Assembly: GCA_002305755.1 (NCBI GenBank)
Contig: DBQV01000027.1
Span: forward strand, 7,319-29,112
DNA length: 21,794 bases
DNA from: Christensenella sp. UBA1385
GTDB lineage: Bacteria > Bacillota > Clostridia > Christensenellales > Aristaeellaceae
Direction of reading: 5' to 3'
The notes beneath the pieces were generated by a model that saw only the letters and a list, made by a program, of their open reading frames with translations, did not search any database and was not told where the DNA came from. Numbering within the stretch: the stretch's first letter is position 1; every line of letters starts with the position of its first letter. Positions 15,129 to 21,794 of this stretch are shown one piece after another. A program made the translations under genes and the position numbers.

Positions 15129-16019
15129 TTATACTACACGCGTCAGGCTGTTTTGCGCAAGGGCAGTCAGAAAATCCGCCTTTTCTCCGAAAGGAGCCAG
15201 CGCCTCCAACGCCAGATTGATCTGCGCACGGGCCTCCTGTTTGGCCCCTTCCATGCCGTAAATCCCGGGCCAGGTCAGCTTGCCTGCGCTTCGGTCTTTG
15301 CGGAGGCGCTTGCCCATCTTTTCTTCGTCTCCCATTTCATCCAGAAGATCATCCACGATCTGGAAAGCCAGGCCGAGCCGAAGCCCGTACTCCCTGCCGC
15401 GCTCGACCAAGCGCTCGTCCGCCCCGGCGAGGATCATGCCGGCAACAACCGGGGCCGAGATCAGGTCAGCCGTCTTATGGCGGTGGATATAGGCCAGCAT
15501 ACCCGCGTCGGGCGTTCTGCTTTCCATCCAGATATCCGCAGATTGTCCCGCGATCATACCGGAAGAACCGGCCGCTCCGGCTATGACGGCCAAGGCCTCG
15601 ATCGCCCTTGGGTGCCTGCTGCGCGCCATCACCTCGTATGCCAGATTGAGCAGCGCATCGCCAGCCAGGATGGCCGCAGCTTCACCGAAAGCCTTATGAC
15701 TGGTCGGTCTGCCGCGTCTCAGATCATCGTTGTCCATGGCCGGCAAGTCATCATGGATCAGTGAGTAGGTGTGGATCATCTCGACGGCGGCTGCAAAAGG
15801 TAGTACTGATGCTTCCTCGTTCAGCAGCATGTCATGGCTTGCCAGCAGCAGCACGGGCCTCAGCCTTTTGCCGCCTGCCAGCAGGCTGTAGCGCATGGCC
15901 TCGGCCAAGGCGGATGGGATGCCCGTTTCCGGCCATGCATCCCGCGGAAGGGGCAGGTAAAGCTCCAGCGCCTGCTCCACCGAGTCTACGTAAGCGGCGT
16001 AGGTCTGATCAAAGGCCAT
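15129..16019 (-). CDS. ispA: Polyprenyl (farnesyl/geranyl) diphosphate synthase
   Basis: 296 residues, typical for short-chain E-prenyl synthases. The first aspartate-rich motif is HDDLPAMDNDDLRRGRP (Asp90, Asp91, Asp96) and the second is QIVDDLLDEMGD (Asp223, Asp224, Asp227). GGKRLRP at 49-55 binds diphosphate. It condenses IPP with DMAPP/GPP to make FPP, the precursor of undecaprenyl phosphate and quinone tails; chain length is likely C15 by length and context but not proven. The start overlaps the xseB stop by 11 bases, with GAGGAG upstream. The xseA-xseB-ispA order is conserved in many bacteria. Confidence 0.95.
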   Translation of the reverse strand: MAFDQTYAAYVDSVEQALELYLPLPRDAWPETGIPSALAEAMRYSLLAGGKRLRPVLLLASHDMLLNEEASVLPFAAAVEMIHTYSLIHDDLPAMDNDDLRRGRPTSHKAFGEAAAILAGDALLNLAYEVMARSRHPRAIEALAVIAGAAGSSGMIAGQSADIWMESRTPDAGMLAYIHRHKTADLISAPVVAGMILAGADERLVERGREYGLRLGLAFQIVDDLLDEMGDEEKMGKRLRKDRSAGKLTWPGIYGMEGAKQEARAQINLALEALAPFGEKADFLTALAQNSLTRVV

Positions 16020-16239
16020 CCGCCGGCTCCTCCGTTTTCAGTTCTCCGCCGCTGAGTATCTGCATTCCGGCCTGTGCCGTATCCAATTCCTTTGCCAGTT
16101 CTTTGGACAGGCGTATGCCTTCGGAGTATTCCTTCAACAATTCTTCCAGCTTCATACCGCCGTTTTCCATTCTATTGACCAAATTTTCCAGCTTTTCAAG
16201 CTTTTGCTCAAATCCTTCTCCGCGCCCGTTTTCACTCAC
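16009..16239 (-). CDS. xseB: Exodeoxyribonuclease VII small subunit
   Basis: 76 residues. An all-helical protein with the family core FEQKLEKLENLVNRMENGGM and LEELLKEYSEGIRLSKEL. XseB subunits coat the long helical arm of XseA to form the single-strand-specific exonuclease VII. The start overlaps the xseA stop as ATGA. Confidence 0.96.
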   Translation of the reverse strand: MSENGRGEGFEQKLEKLENLVNRMENGGMKLEELLKEYSEGIRLSKELAKELDTAQAGMQILSGGELKTEEPADGL

Positions 16240-17441
16240 CAGAAGCGTCCTTCCTTTCTCTCCAGCGTCTTTACCGTCGCCTGCCCGTCCTGAAGCGCCA
16301 GCGTAAAGGTCTCCGGCAGCGCCGCTATCGACGTCACCGGCCTGTTCTCCGACAGCGCCATCGCGTAGCCTCTCTGTAAGGTGTTTTCGGGGCCCATCGC
16401 GTGCAGAGCAGCCGTCATTCTGTCAAGCTTCGTTCGCAGCTCCAAAAGGGCCTTGTCCGCGTGGGACTGCAGGGCCTGTGTTGCCTGCCGCAAACGATGG
16501 CCTGCCCTCTCCAGCATCAGCTGCGGGCTCTGCGCGGCAAGGCGTTTTGCCAGCCCCTCCGCCAGCGCCTTTTTCTCCAGCAGCTGTTTTTGCCCCGCCT
16601 GGCTCGCCCGTCTCCTGAGAGAAGCGATCTGCTGAAGCAGTTCCCTGCGATCCGGCACCGCCAGCTCCGCGGCCGCGGAAGGCGTCGGGGCACGCATATC
16701 CGCCGCGAAATCGCACAGCGTGGTATCGGTCTCATGACCGACGGCAGAAATCACCGGCTTTGGACAGGCCGCCACAGCGCGCACGACACATTCTTCGTTA
16801 AAGGCCCACAGATCCTCCATGGAGCCCCCTCCGCGGCCTATGATGATGACATCAACCTGCTCAATCTGTGCCAGCTCCCGGAGGGCGGCTGTCAGGTCTT
16901 CCCTGGCGCCCTCCCCCTGAACCTGCGACGGTCGAAGGATCAGCCGCATGCCCGGGAAGCGCCGCGCCGTCACATTCCTGATATCATGCACCACCGCCCC
17001 GGAGCCTGAAGTGACGATGCCGACCGCCCGAGGCAGCAGCGGCAGCGGCCGCTTGCGCGCAGCGTCAAAGAGACCTTCTTTTTGCAGCCTCTCCTTGAGT
17101 GCCAGGTAGCGCTGATACAGCTCGCCTACCCCGTCCTGCAGCATAGCCTCGGCATAAAACTGATAGCTCCCGCTGGCGGCGTACAGCCCCACTGAACCGA
17201 TCAGCACCACCTTCATGCCGTCGCTCGGTTTGAACGTGATGTGCAGGTTGTGCTGGCGGAACATCACACAGGCGATGCGGCTTTCCTCATCTTTGAGCGA
17301 AAAATACCAGTGCCCCGAGGCATAAGGCCGGAAATTGCTGATCTCCCCGCGCAGAGCGATCCCCTGCAGCATCGGATCGCCTGCAAGGGATCGGCGCACA
17401 TACTCGTTCAGGGCAGAAACGCTCAGCGCGCTTGGCTGCAT
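16236..17441 (-). CDS. xseA: Exodeoxyribonuclease VII large subunit
   Basis: 401 residues. N-terminal OB-fold (LRGEISNFRPYASGHWYFSL), then the catalytic core with GIVTSGSGAVVHD, IIIGRGGGSMEDLWAFNEE and ISAVGHETDTTLCDFAADMR, then a long coiled-coil arm (~265-360), and the C-terminal NTLQRGYAMAL strand. The enzyme degrades single-stranded DNA to oligonucleotides. Start at the ATG at 17441, with GGAGG four bases upstream; it lies 19 bases inside the end of folD. A longer open frame to 17516 is only the folD shadow. Confidence 0.96.
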   Translation of the reverse strand: MQPSALSVSALNEYVRRSLAGDPMLQGIALRGEISNFRPYASGHWYFSLKDEESRIACVMFRQHNLHITFKPSDGMKVVLIGSVGLYAASGSYQFYAEAMLQDGVGELYQRYLALKERLQKEGLFDAARKRPLPLLPRAVGIVTSGSGAVVHDIRNVTARRFPGMRLILRPSQVQGEGAREDLTAALRELAQIEQVDVIIIGRGGGSMEDLWAFNEECVVRAVAACPKPVISAVGHETDTTLCDFAADMRAPTPSAAAELAVPDRRELLQQIASLRRRASQAGQKQLLEKKALAEGLAKRLAAQSPQLMLERAGHRLRQATQALQSHADKALLELRTKLDRMTAALHAMGPENTLQRGYAMALSENRPVTSIAALPETFTLALQDGQATVKTLERKEGRFW

Positions 17442-18268
17442 GCCGCCTCCAGCGTGTTTTCCATCAGCATGCTGATGGTCAGTTTGCCCACGCCGCCGGG
17501 CACGGGCGTGATCCAACCCGCGATCTCTTTCACCGGTTCGTAGTCCACATCGCCGACCACCTTGCCATCCACTCGGTTGATGCCCACGTCGACCACGGCG
17601 GCCCCGGGCTTGACCATATCGGCCGTCACAAATCTGGGCTTGCCGATCGCGGCGACCAGCACATCTGCCCTGCGGCAGTGCTCTGTAAGATCCTTCGTTT
17701 TGGAGTGGCAGATGGTCACGGTGCAGTTTTCGTTGAGCAGAAGGATTGCGGCAGGCTTGCCAACGATGTTGGAGCGCCCGATCACGACTGCCTCCTTGCC
17801 CGCGAGTTCCACACCGCCCTTCTTCAGCATGTAGATAATGCCCTTGGGCGTGCAGGGCACAACTCCCTGCTGGCCCGAGAACAGCTTACCTGCATTGCTG
17901 ATGTGGAATCCGTCCACATCCTTTTCGGGCATGATGCGGGCGAGCACGGCTCGCTCGTCCAAATGGCGCGGCAGCGGCAGCTGTACCAGGATCCCATTAA
18001 TGGCCGGGTCGGCGTTCAGCCGATCGATCACTGCAAGCACCTCGTCCTGAGAGGAACGCTCTTCCATTCTGATGGTTTCGGAATGAATGCCTATCCTCTC
18101 ACAGGCCAGCCCCTTGTTGCGCACATAGATCTGGCTGGCCGGGTCCTCGCCGACCAAAACGACGGCAAGCCCGGGCACAATCCCCTTCTGCCGCAGTTCC
18201 TGCACTCGACGCGTCTGATCCAGCAAAAGCTCCTCAGCCATCAGCCTCCCATCCAGAATCTTTGCCAT
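17423..18268 (-). CDS. folD: Methylenetetrahydrofolate dehydrogenase / methenyltetrahydrofolate cyclohydrolase
   Basis: 281 residues. The catalytic domain has SQIYVRNK with the active-site Lys52 and VQLPLP (96-100). The NADP-binding domain has GRSNIVGKP (164-172), and the C-terminal family block is PGGVGKLTISMLMENT (257-272). It interconverts 5,10-methylene- and 10-formyl-tetrahydrofolate. In most FolD proteins that last block reads PGGVGPMT; here the PM pair is KL, a small departure. AGGAGGTG gives a strong start. The gene begins 35 bases inside the preceding TsaD-like gene. Confidence 0.95.
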   Translation of the reverse strand: MAKILDGRLMAEELLLDQTRRVQELRQKGIVPGLAVVLVGEDPASQIYVRNKGLACERIGIHSETIRMEERSSQDEVLAVIDRLNADPAINGILVQLPLPRHLDERAVLARIMPEKDVDGFHISNAGKLFSGQQGVVPCTPKGIIYMLKKGGVELAGKEAVVIGRSNIVGKPAAILLLNENCTVTICHSKTKDLTEHCRRADVLVAAIGKPRFVTADMVKPGAAVVDVGINRVDGKVVGDVDYEPVKEIAGWITPVPGGVGKLTISMLMENTLEAACSQAR

Positions 18269-19220
18269 TCCGCACCTCCTGTTTTGATTTCACATACTCT
18301 CTTGTTCCGATTACGGCGACTCCCGCCGCATTATCGCCAGAAAACTCGGGCTTTCCGAATCTGATGATGAGCCGGCTGCCTCTCTTTTTCGCCCGTTCGG
18401 TCAGCAAACACCGTAGCAGGGAAGAGGACGCAACGCCGCCAAACAGCAGAGCTGAAGACAGCCCGTTCTTACTTCCCTCGCGCTCGAGCAGACGGAACAC
18501 ACTTCGGGCGATAAAGTCAAACACCTCGGCCGCAAGGTCCTCAGGTCTCATCTCCCCGCGTTCAATATCCCGCATGGCCTGCGCTTCCGCGCCGGAAAAA
18601 TGCGGTCCGTCCGCGCCCAGGCTGACTCCATAGCGTCCCTCAGCCTTCCCCTGAATAGCCAGACGCTCCAAATGAATGCCCGAGGGAAAGGGCAGGCCGA
18701 GCCGCACGCCCACTCTGTCGATCAGCTGCCCCGCGGGCAGATCCATGGTGGCGGCAACAGGCGCAAGCTGCTCTCCCCGCACGGCCAGCAGATCGGTTGT
18801 CCCGCCGGACAGATGCAGCGCCATAAAATCCCCCCGCAAAGGTTCAACGCCGATCTGCGCGGCAGCCAGATGGCCGCGCTGATGCGTGGTCAGAAAGCAG
18901 GGAACCCGCAGAGCGGCAGCAAGAGCGCGCGCCTGCGAAAGACCGGCTTCAAAGACAGGCATGTAAGAGTCTTCCCCGTCAACGGGTTTAGCCGAGACGC
19001 AGACCGCCGCGATCTCGGCCTCCGTTTGCGCCATAGTCCCCGAGATCACCTGCGGCAGCTGCTTCAGATGAAGAAAAACGGCCTCGCTCTGCCGCAGGCC
19101 GCACTGACCCTGTTTGACAGGGAGCAAGGTTCTCTCCGATGCGAGCAGGCGGCCTGATTCGTCCGCCAACGCGCAGGATGTAGTATAACAGCTGGTATCG
19201 ATCCCCAGAACGGCCTTCAT
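18234..19220 (-). CDS. TsaD/Kae1-like (peptidase M22 family) protein, paralogue type
   Basis: 328 residues. It has the ASKHA fold of TsaD/Kae1: N-terminal GIDTSCYTTSCAL, the metal-binding HQRGH (His113, His117), LHLSGGTTDLL (136-145), DRVGVRLGLPFPSG (168-181), FGGVASSSLLR (260-270) and SGDNAAG with Asp296. So the His-His-Asp metal site is kept. Other blocks differ from true TsaD: SGGHT is SGGTT, and the usual GEAFDK region is PAGQLIDR. Divergence suggests the second, M22-annotated copy found near nusB/xseA in Clostridia rather than the essential t6A synthase; its substrate is unknown. The start overlaps the nusB stop as ATGA. Confidence 0.82.
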   Translation of the reverse strand: MKAVLGIDTSCYTTSCALADESGRLLASERTLLPVKQGQCGLRQSEAVFLHLKQLPQVISGTMAQTEAEIAAVCVSAKPVDGEDSYMPVFEAGLSQARALAAALRVPCFLTTHQRGHLAAAQIGVEPLRGDFMALHLSGGTTDLLAVRGEQLAPVAATMDLPAGQLIDRVGVRLGLPFPSGIHLERLAIQGKAEGRYGVSLGADGPHFSGAEAQAMRDIERGEMRPEDLAAEVFDFIARSVFRLLEREGSKNGLSSALLFGGVASSSLLRCLLTERAKKRGSRLIIRFGKPEFSGDNAAGVAVIGTREYVKSKQEVRNGKDSGWEADG

Positions 19221-19624
19221 GTCTTCTGTGCGTCTCTCACGTGGCTGCCGAGCAGACCGTTTACGAAGCGTGCGTCACTCTCTTCGCCAAAGCGTTTCGC
19301 CAATTCCACAGCCTCATTGATGATGACAGCGGGCGGCGTATCCTGCACAAAGTCTATCTCGTACAGCGCCAGGCGTAGTATCGCCCGCACCAGCACCGGG
19401 ATACGCTCCAGCTCCTTGGTCTTGCTGCGGCCGGCAATTTCATCATCCAGCTCACGCTGACATGCCTTCACGCCGCCAGTCAGGGTCTCGATATAGGCAT
19501 CATCCTGCTCGTCATCCGGCTGAAACTGGATGAGTCCCAGCAGGGTGTCGTCGCCGCCCTCGCCGCCGAGCATATCCTCATAAATCAACTGCATGGCCGC
19601 TCTGCGGGCAGCAAGTCTTGACAT
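19217..19624 (-). CDS. nusB: Transcription antitermination factor NusB
   Basis: 135 residues. All-helical NusB fold with AARRAAMQLIYEDMLGG at the N-terminus, LERIPVLVRAILRLALYEID and VIINEAVELAKRFGEESDAR, ending with FVNGLLGSHVRD. With NusE/S10 it binds boxA RNA in rRNA leaders and supports antitermination. It follows the Asp23-AmaP-DUF2273 trio, an association also seen in B. subtilis (yqhY-nusB). AAGGAG is present upstream. Confidence 0.96.
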   Translation of the reverse strand: MSRLAARRAAMQLIYEDMLGGEGGDDTLLGLIQFQPDDEQDDAYIETLTGGVKACQRELDDEIAGRSKTKELERIPVLVRAILRLALYEIDFVQDTPPAVIINEAVELAKRFGEESDARFVNGLLGSHVRDAQKT

Positions 19625-19651
19625 CCTCTTATTCTCCTTGTCTGTAAGGCT

Positions 19652-19674
19652 AAAAGGGCCGTCCTCAGGCCTTT
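19652..19674 (-). terminator. Weak hairpin overlapping the DUF2273 stop codon
   Basis: Minus strand: AAAGGCC, a loop containing the TGA stop, then GGCCCTTTT. The stem has seven pairs with one bulged base and a four-base U-run. It could partly terminate transcription between the Asp23 module and nusB; the short U-run makes this uncertain. Confidence 0.3.
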
Positions 19675-20009
19675 CCCTCTTCCTGCTCCTGCCGCCCTTC
19701 CCCAGCCTTGGCGGCTTTCTTCTTTTCCAGCGCTTGCTTTAGCTTTTCCAAATCCTCCGCGCTGTAGGTCACCTTCTTCTGCGCCGGGGGAAACAGCTTG
19801 TTCACGGCCTTCTTGGCCGATTCCTCCACGTTGTCGGCTGAGCCCAACCATGCGCCAAGCGCAGTCAGGGCAATCAGAAACAAGGTCTTCCAAAAGCCGA
19901 ATATCAAAAGCAACAGGCCCGTCAGAAAGAAGGCCGCAGGGTACAGCCACTTGCGGACATGACGGTAAACGTTCTTAACTTCCGGGGTATTTTGCTCAGT
20001 TTCATTCAT
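19665..20009 (-). CDS. DUF2273 family small membrane protein
   Basis: 114 residues. Two close hydrophobic segments at ~23-65 (WLYPAAFFLTGLLLLIFGFW, KTLFLIALTALGAWLGS) match the DUF2273 proteins that accompany Asp23 and AmaP. A lysine/glutamate-rich C-terminal tail (~85-114) follows. The role is unknown, presumed to be in the same envelope-stress module. Start at the ATG at 20009, with AAGGA about ten bases upstream; it overlaps the amaP stop by 8 bases. Confidence 0.85.
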   Translation of the reverse strand: MNETEQNTPEVKNVYRHVRKWLYPAAFFLTGLLLLIFGFWKTLFLIALTALGAWLGSADNVEESAKKAVNKLFPPAQKKVTYSAEDLEKLKQALEKKKAAKAGEGRQEQEEGKA

Positions 20010-20745
20010 TTTCTTTTGGTTCCTTCTCTGCAAAAATCAAAGACTCCGTGTCGGCGGGCCGTTCGGTCTCGTCCCCGGCAGCGCTGCTGTTCTCACCGAT
20101 ATTCTCTCCGGAGGGCAGAGGCTCATCCGGTTTGACCGCAGGGGGCTCCCCGTCCTTCTGTTCCTCCTCCCGAAGGGGTGCTGCCGGCTGCTCACGCATC
20201 AGGTAGGGCGAATCCGCGGCAAGCTCGTCCGAGGTATCCACAGTCACCTTCACCTCGCGCACATCAACACCCGTTGCCGACAGCAAATGCTGTTTCACGT
20301 CTCTCTGAAGCGCCGCAACGGCCAGCGGAATGCTGACATTTTTGGCAACAGAGACCTTGAGGTGAACGTAGGCATGGTCTTTGCGGTGATCCACATCCAT
20401 GGATTTGAGGATTATTTCACTGCGCGGCTCCATCAGCTTGCGTACCATCCCATCCATGGCGTGCACTGAAATACGTACCTCACCGTCGGCAGTCTGCTGC
20501 ACGATGAATTCATTCTTCTTCCTTTGATAGCTGTGCGGCAGGCCGATCAGATAGACCCCCAACACAAAAAGCAAAGCGCCGCCTGCCAGCAGCCACAGAT
20601 CGTTCACCGTAAAGGAGGAACCAACAAAATCCGAAATCTTCAGCGGCTCCGCCTGCATACCGACCATGAAGACGCCAAGGCCGATCACGGCACACAGGAA
20701 ACCGCCCACAAACAAAAGCACCTTATCAAGCGCACGAAGTTTCAT
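20002..20745 (-). CDS. amaP: Alkaline shock response membrane anchor protein AmaP
   Basis: 247 residues. Two N-terminal membrane helices (KVLLFVGGFLCAVIGLGVFM and LWLLAGGALLFVLGVYLIGL) are followed by an Asp23-like soluble domain (~75-170, e.g. VHLKVSVAKNVSIPLAVAAL and VKVTVDTSDEL). A proline/glutamate-rich tail of about 65 residues ends the protein. AmaP anchors Asp23 to the membrane (shown in staphylococci). GGGAGAG lies seven bases before the ATG at 20745; the GTG one codon upstream is an alternative. It follows asp23 by 47 bases. Confidence 0.88.
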   Translation of the reverse strand: MKLRALDKVLLFVGGFLCAVIGLGVFMVGMQAEPLKISDFVGSSFTVNDLWLLAGGALLFVLGVYLIGLPHSYQRKKNEFIVQQTADGEVRISVHAMDGMVRKLMEPRSEIILKSMDVDHRKDHAYVHLKVSVAKNVSIPLAVAALQRDVKQHLLSATGVDVREVKVTVDTSDELAADSPYLMREQPAAPLREEEQKDGEPPAVKPDEPLPSGENIGENSSAAGDETERPADTESLIFAEKEPKENE

Positions 20746-20792
20746 CACGATACTCTCCCTTCACTCGTCAGAAACAAGTGACAACGGGCGCT

Positions 20793-21473
20793 TTACTCTG
20801 TTGCCTCTGCGTCGGCCGTTTCCTCGACGGATGACTTCGCATCTTCCGATTTGGGATCATCCGCCCGGTTTGCCTTCGAGCGCTTGTCGCCCTTCTCGGC
20901 TTTGACTTGCGCCTCTTCCCCGGGCCCTGCCGCCTGCTCGGGCTCGCCCGATCTTTCCGGCGTCTCAGCCTTTTCCGCCTTCGCGCCCCTGATGTCGGCG
21001 GATTCTTCCCTGCGCGTTCTGCCCTTGCGTTTACCGCTTTCGGGCAGACTGGGCACATTGGCCGCTTCCAGATTGGACTGTGCCTCGCGCTTATCCTTTT
21101 CAAAGCTCACGCCCTGCACATGTACATCCACACGCACGACCTTCAGACCGGTCATCGCTTCGATGGACTTGCGCACGTTTTCCTGCACCTCAGTCGCCAC
21201 TCTCTGGATCGGCTGGCCGTACTCAATGATGGTGTACAGGTCGACCGAAACTTCTTCCGTGCCTACTTCAACCTTGACGCCGCGGGTGATGTTGCGGTTC
21301 TTGCCGATGATATCGCCAAAGCCGCCGCTGGTCACCATTCCGGCTATACCGTCGATTTCATTGGCGGCAATACCGGAAATAATGGCGATCACTTCATTGG
21401 CGTAGGTAATAGAACCGCCTTCGCCCACCTTCATCTGAGCATCAACCGGCAGATTTTCATTCTTAGGTGCCAT
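20793..21473 (-). CDS. Asp23/Gls24 family envelope stress response protein
   Basis: 226 residues. The Asp23 domain covers ~18-125, with ITYANEVIAIISGIAANEID, GVKVEVGTEEVSVDLYTIIE and LKVVRVDVHVQGVSF. About 100 extra residues follow, nearly all Lys, Glu, Arg, Ala, Ser and Asp, which should be disordered; most family members end soon after the domain. Asp23 proteins polymerise under the membrane and respond to alkaline/envelope stress. A strong GGAGGTG stands eight bases before the ATG. It is the first gene after the promoter at 21502-21530. Confidence 0.92.
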   Translation of the reverse strand: MAPKNENLPVDAQMKVGEGGSITYANEVIAIISGIAANEIDGIAGMVTSGGFGDIIGKNRNITRGVKVEVGTEEVSVDLYTIIEYGQPIQRVATEVQENVRKSIEAMTGLKVVRVDVHVQGVSFEKDKREAQSNLEAANVPSLPESGKRKGRTRREESADIRGAKAEKAETPERSGEPEQAAGPGEEAQVKAEKGDKRSKANRADDPKSEDAKSSVEETADAEATE

Positions 21474-21501
21474 TGAGAATACACCTCCTCATTACTTAAT
21501 C

Positions 21502-21530
21502 AGTATAACAAAACTGAAGAAAGGGCGCAA
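21502..21530 (-). promoter_or_regulatory. Extended -10 promoter for the asp23 operon
   Basis: Minus strand: TATACT at 21502-21507 (5 of 6 consensus bases), preceded by TGT (the TGn extended -10 element). A weak -35 TTGCGC (21525-21530) lies 17 bases upstream. The leader to the asp23 ATG would be about 20 bases. Confidence 0.65.
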
Positions 21531-21557
21531 CACACACAACCAAGCGCGCCTTCTCCC

Positions 21558-21794
21558 TCATGTAAGAGTGTCAAACATAGGTAACACATTGGGTGGCAGA
21601 TGAAGCAGTGCATTGATGTCAAGGGGAGGGTGGAGATTTGCGAAGCAAATACTACCCGACCTTGACATGCCTTCCTTGGTAGACTGTCTGCCGCTCAATG
21701 TCCTGCCATTGAGCCTGGTTACATCACCCCCGTGATATTTGTCCGGCACCTCATTTGCGGATTTCATTCCCAGGCAGGTCATGATGCAGTCGTT
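21558..21794 (-). other. Possible mobile-element edge / open frame running off the right end
   Basis: A minus-strand frame is open from the window end to a TGA at 21558 (at least 78 residues, with stretches such as VPDKYHGGDVTRLNGRTLSG and LHPPLDINALLHLPPNVLPM). I recognise no family. The plus-strand sequence from 21561 (TGTAAGAGTGTCAAACATAG, then GTAACAC) resembles, from memory, TGT-starting ends of DDE-integrase type insertion sequences whose ends carry TGTTACCTATGT. The transposase itself would lie outside the window. The strong inverted repeats inside (see next entry) argue the open frame may be incidental. Low confidence in any single reading. Confidence 0.3.
21616..21736 (+). other. Row of four hairpins, candidate structured RNA
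   Basis: Plus strand. (1) 21616-21668: ATGTCAAGG pairs with CCTTGACAT; inside it GGGTGG (21628-21633) pairs with CTACCC (21652-21657), and ATTTGC-GAA-GCAAAT (21636-21650) forms the tip. (2) 21678-21692: GGTAGA-CTG-TCTGCC. (3) 21693-21714: GCTCAATG-TCCTGC-CATTGAGC. (4) 21723-21736: ATCAC-CCCC-GTGAT. Two pairs are G-U only when read on the plus strand, which favours a plus-strand RNA. No known RNA family recognised. Confidence 0.35.

Noticed and set aside
20768..21103. Arg/Lys-rich minus-strand frame overlapping the Asp23 gene tail
   Set aside because: Alternate frame of the Lys/Glu-rich tail; no start site or family match.
21616..21668. ATGTCAAGG/CCTTGACAT as another copy of the ylxM operator
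   Set aside because: It shares the heptamers but has a 35-base interior that itself pairs, not the 8-base spacing; treated as part of a larger hairpin. The resemblance may be chance.
1..21794. CRISPR array, tRNA genes, rRNA, prophage or toxin-antitoxin modules
   Set aside because: I saw no regularly spaced direct repeats, no cloverleaf sequences and no phage or toxin-like proteins.

Overview
The window is a block of bacterial housekeeping genes. Every protein gene I can support reads leftward (minus strand). Gene content and order (ylxM-ffh-rpsP, dgt-dnaG-rpoD, trmK beside a Nif3 gene, the Asp23/AmaP/DUF2273 trio beside nusB, a cysteine desulfurase paired with a rhodanese-less thiI) point to a Bacillota/Clostridia-type genome. 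The class A RNase P RNA also fits Clostridia better than Bacilli, most of which carry class B. G+C is moderately high. I cannot name a genus.

Layout in transcription order (right to left). (a) 21474-21794: upstream of the first leftward gene lies a promoter, then a gene-poor stretch packed with inverted repeats. It may be the edge of a mobile element or a structured RNA on the plus strand. (b) 21473-11782: a tightly packed run asp23-amaP-DUF2273-nusB-(TsaD/M22-like)-folD-xseA-xseB-ispA-yuiD-like-DUF6106-like-iscS-thiI, with many stop/start overlaps. It covers envelope stress, transcription antitermination, one-carbon metabolism, exonuclease VII, prenyl diphosphate synthesis and tRNA thiolation. 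(c) 11767-11696: a consensus sigma-A promoter flanked and overlapped by two matching 22-bp inverted repeats. (d) 11687-8120: ylxM-ffh-rpsP-khpA-rimM-trmD, covering protein targeting and ribosome/tRNA maturation. (e) 8094-2018: dgt-dnaG-rpoD-trmK-nif3-like-zinc-ribbon protein, the macromolecular synthesis cluster, joined to (d) without an obvious promoter or terminator. (f) 2004-1582: RNase P RNA followed by two hairpin terminators. (g) 1368-1: a separate promoter and an nfeD-floA pair, floA running off the left edge and visibly richer in G+C than the rest.

Most of the window is ordinary core genome. The signals most worth a second look are the duplicated TGTCAAG-N8-CTTGACA operator at the ylxM promoter, the hairpin-dense stretch at the right edge whose G-U pairs favour a plus-strand RNA, the TsaD-like paralogue, and a perfect hairpin just ahead of rimM.
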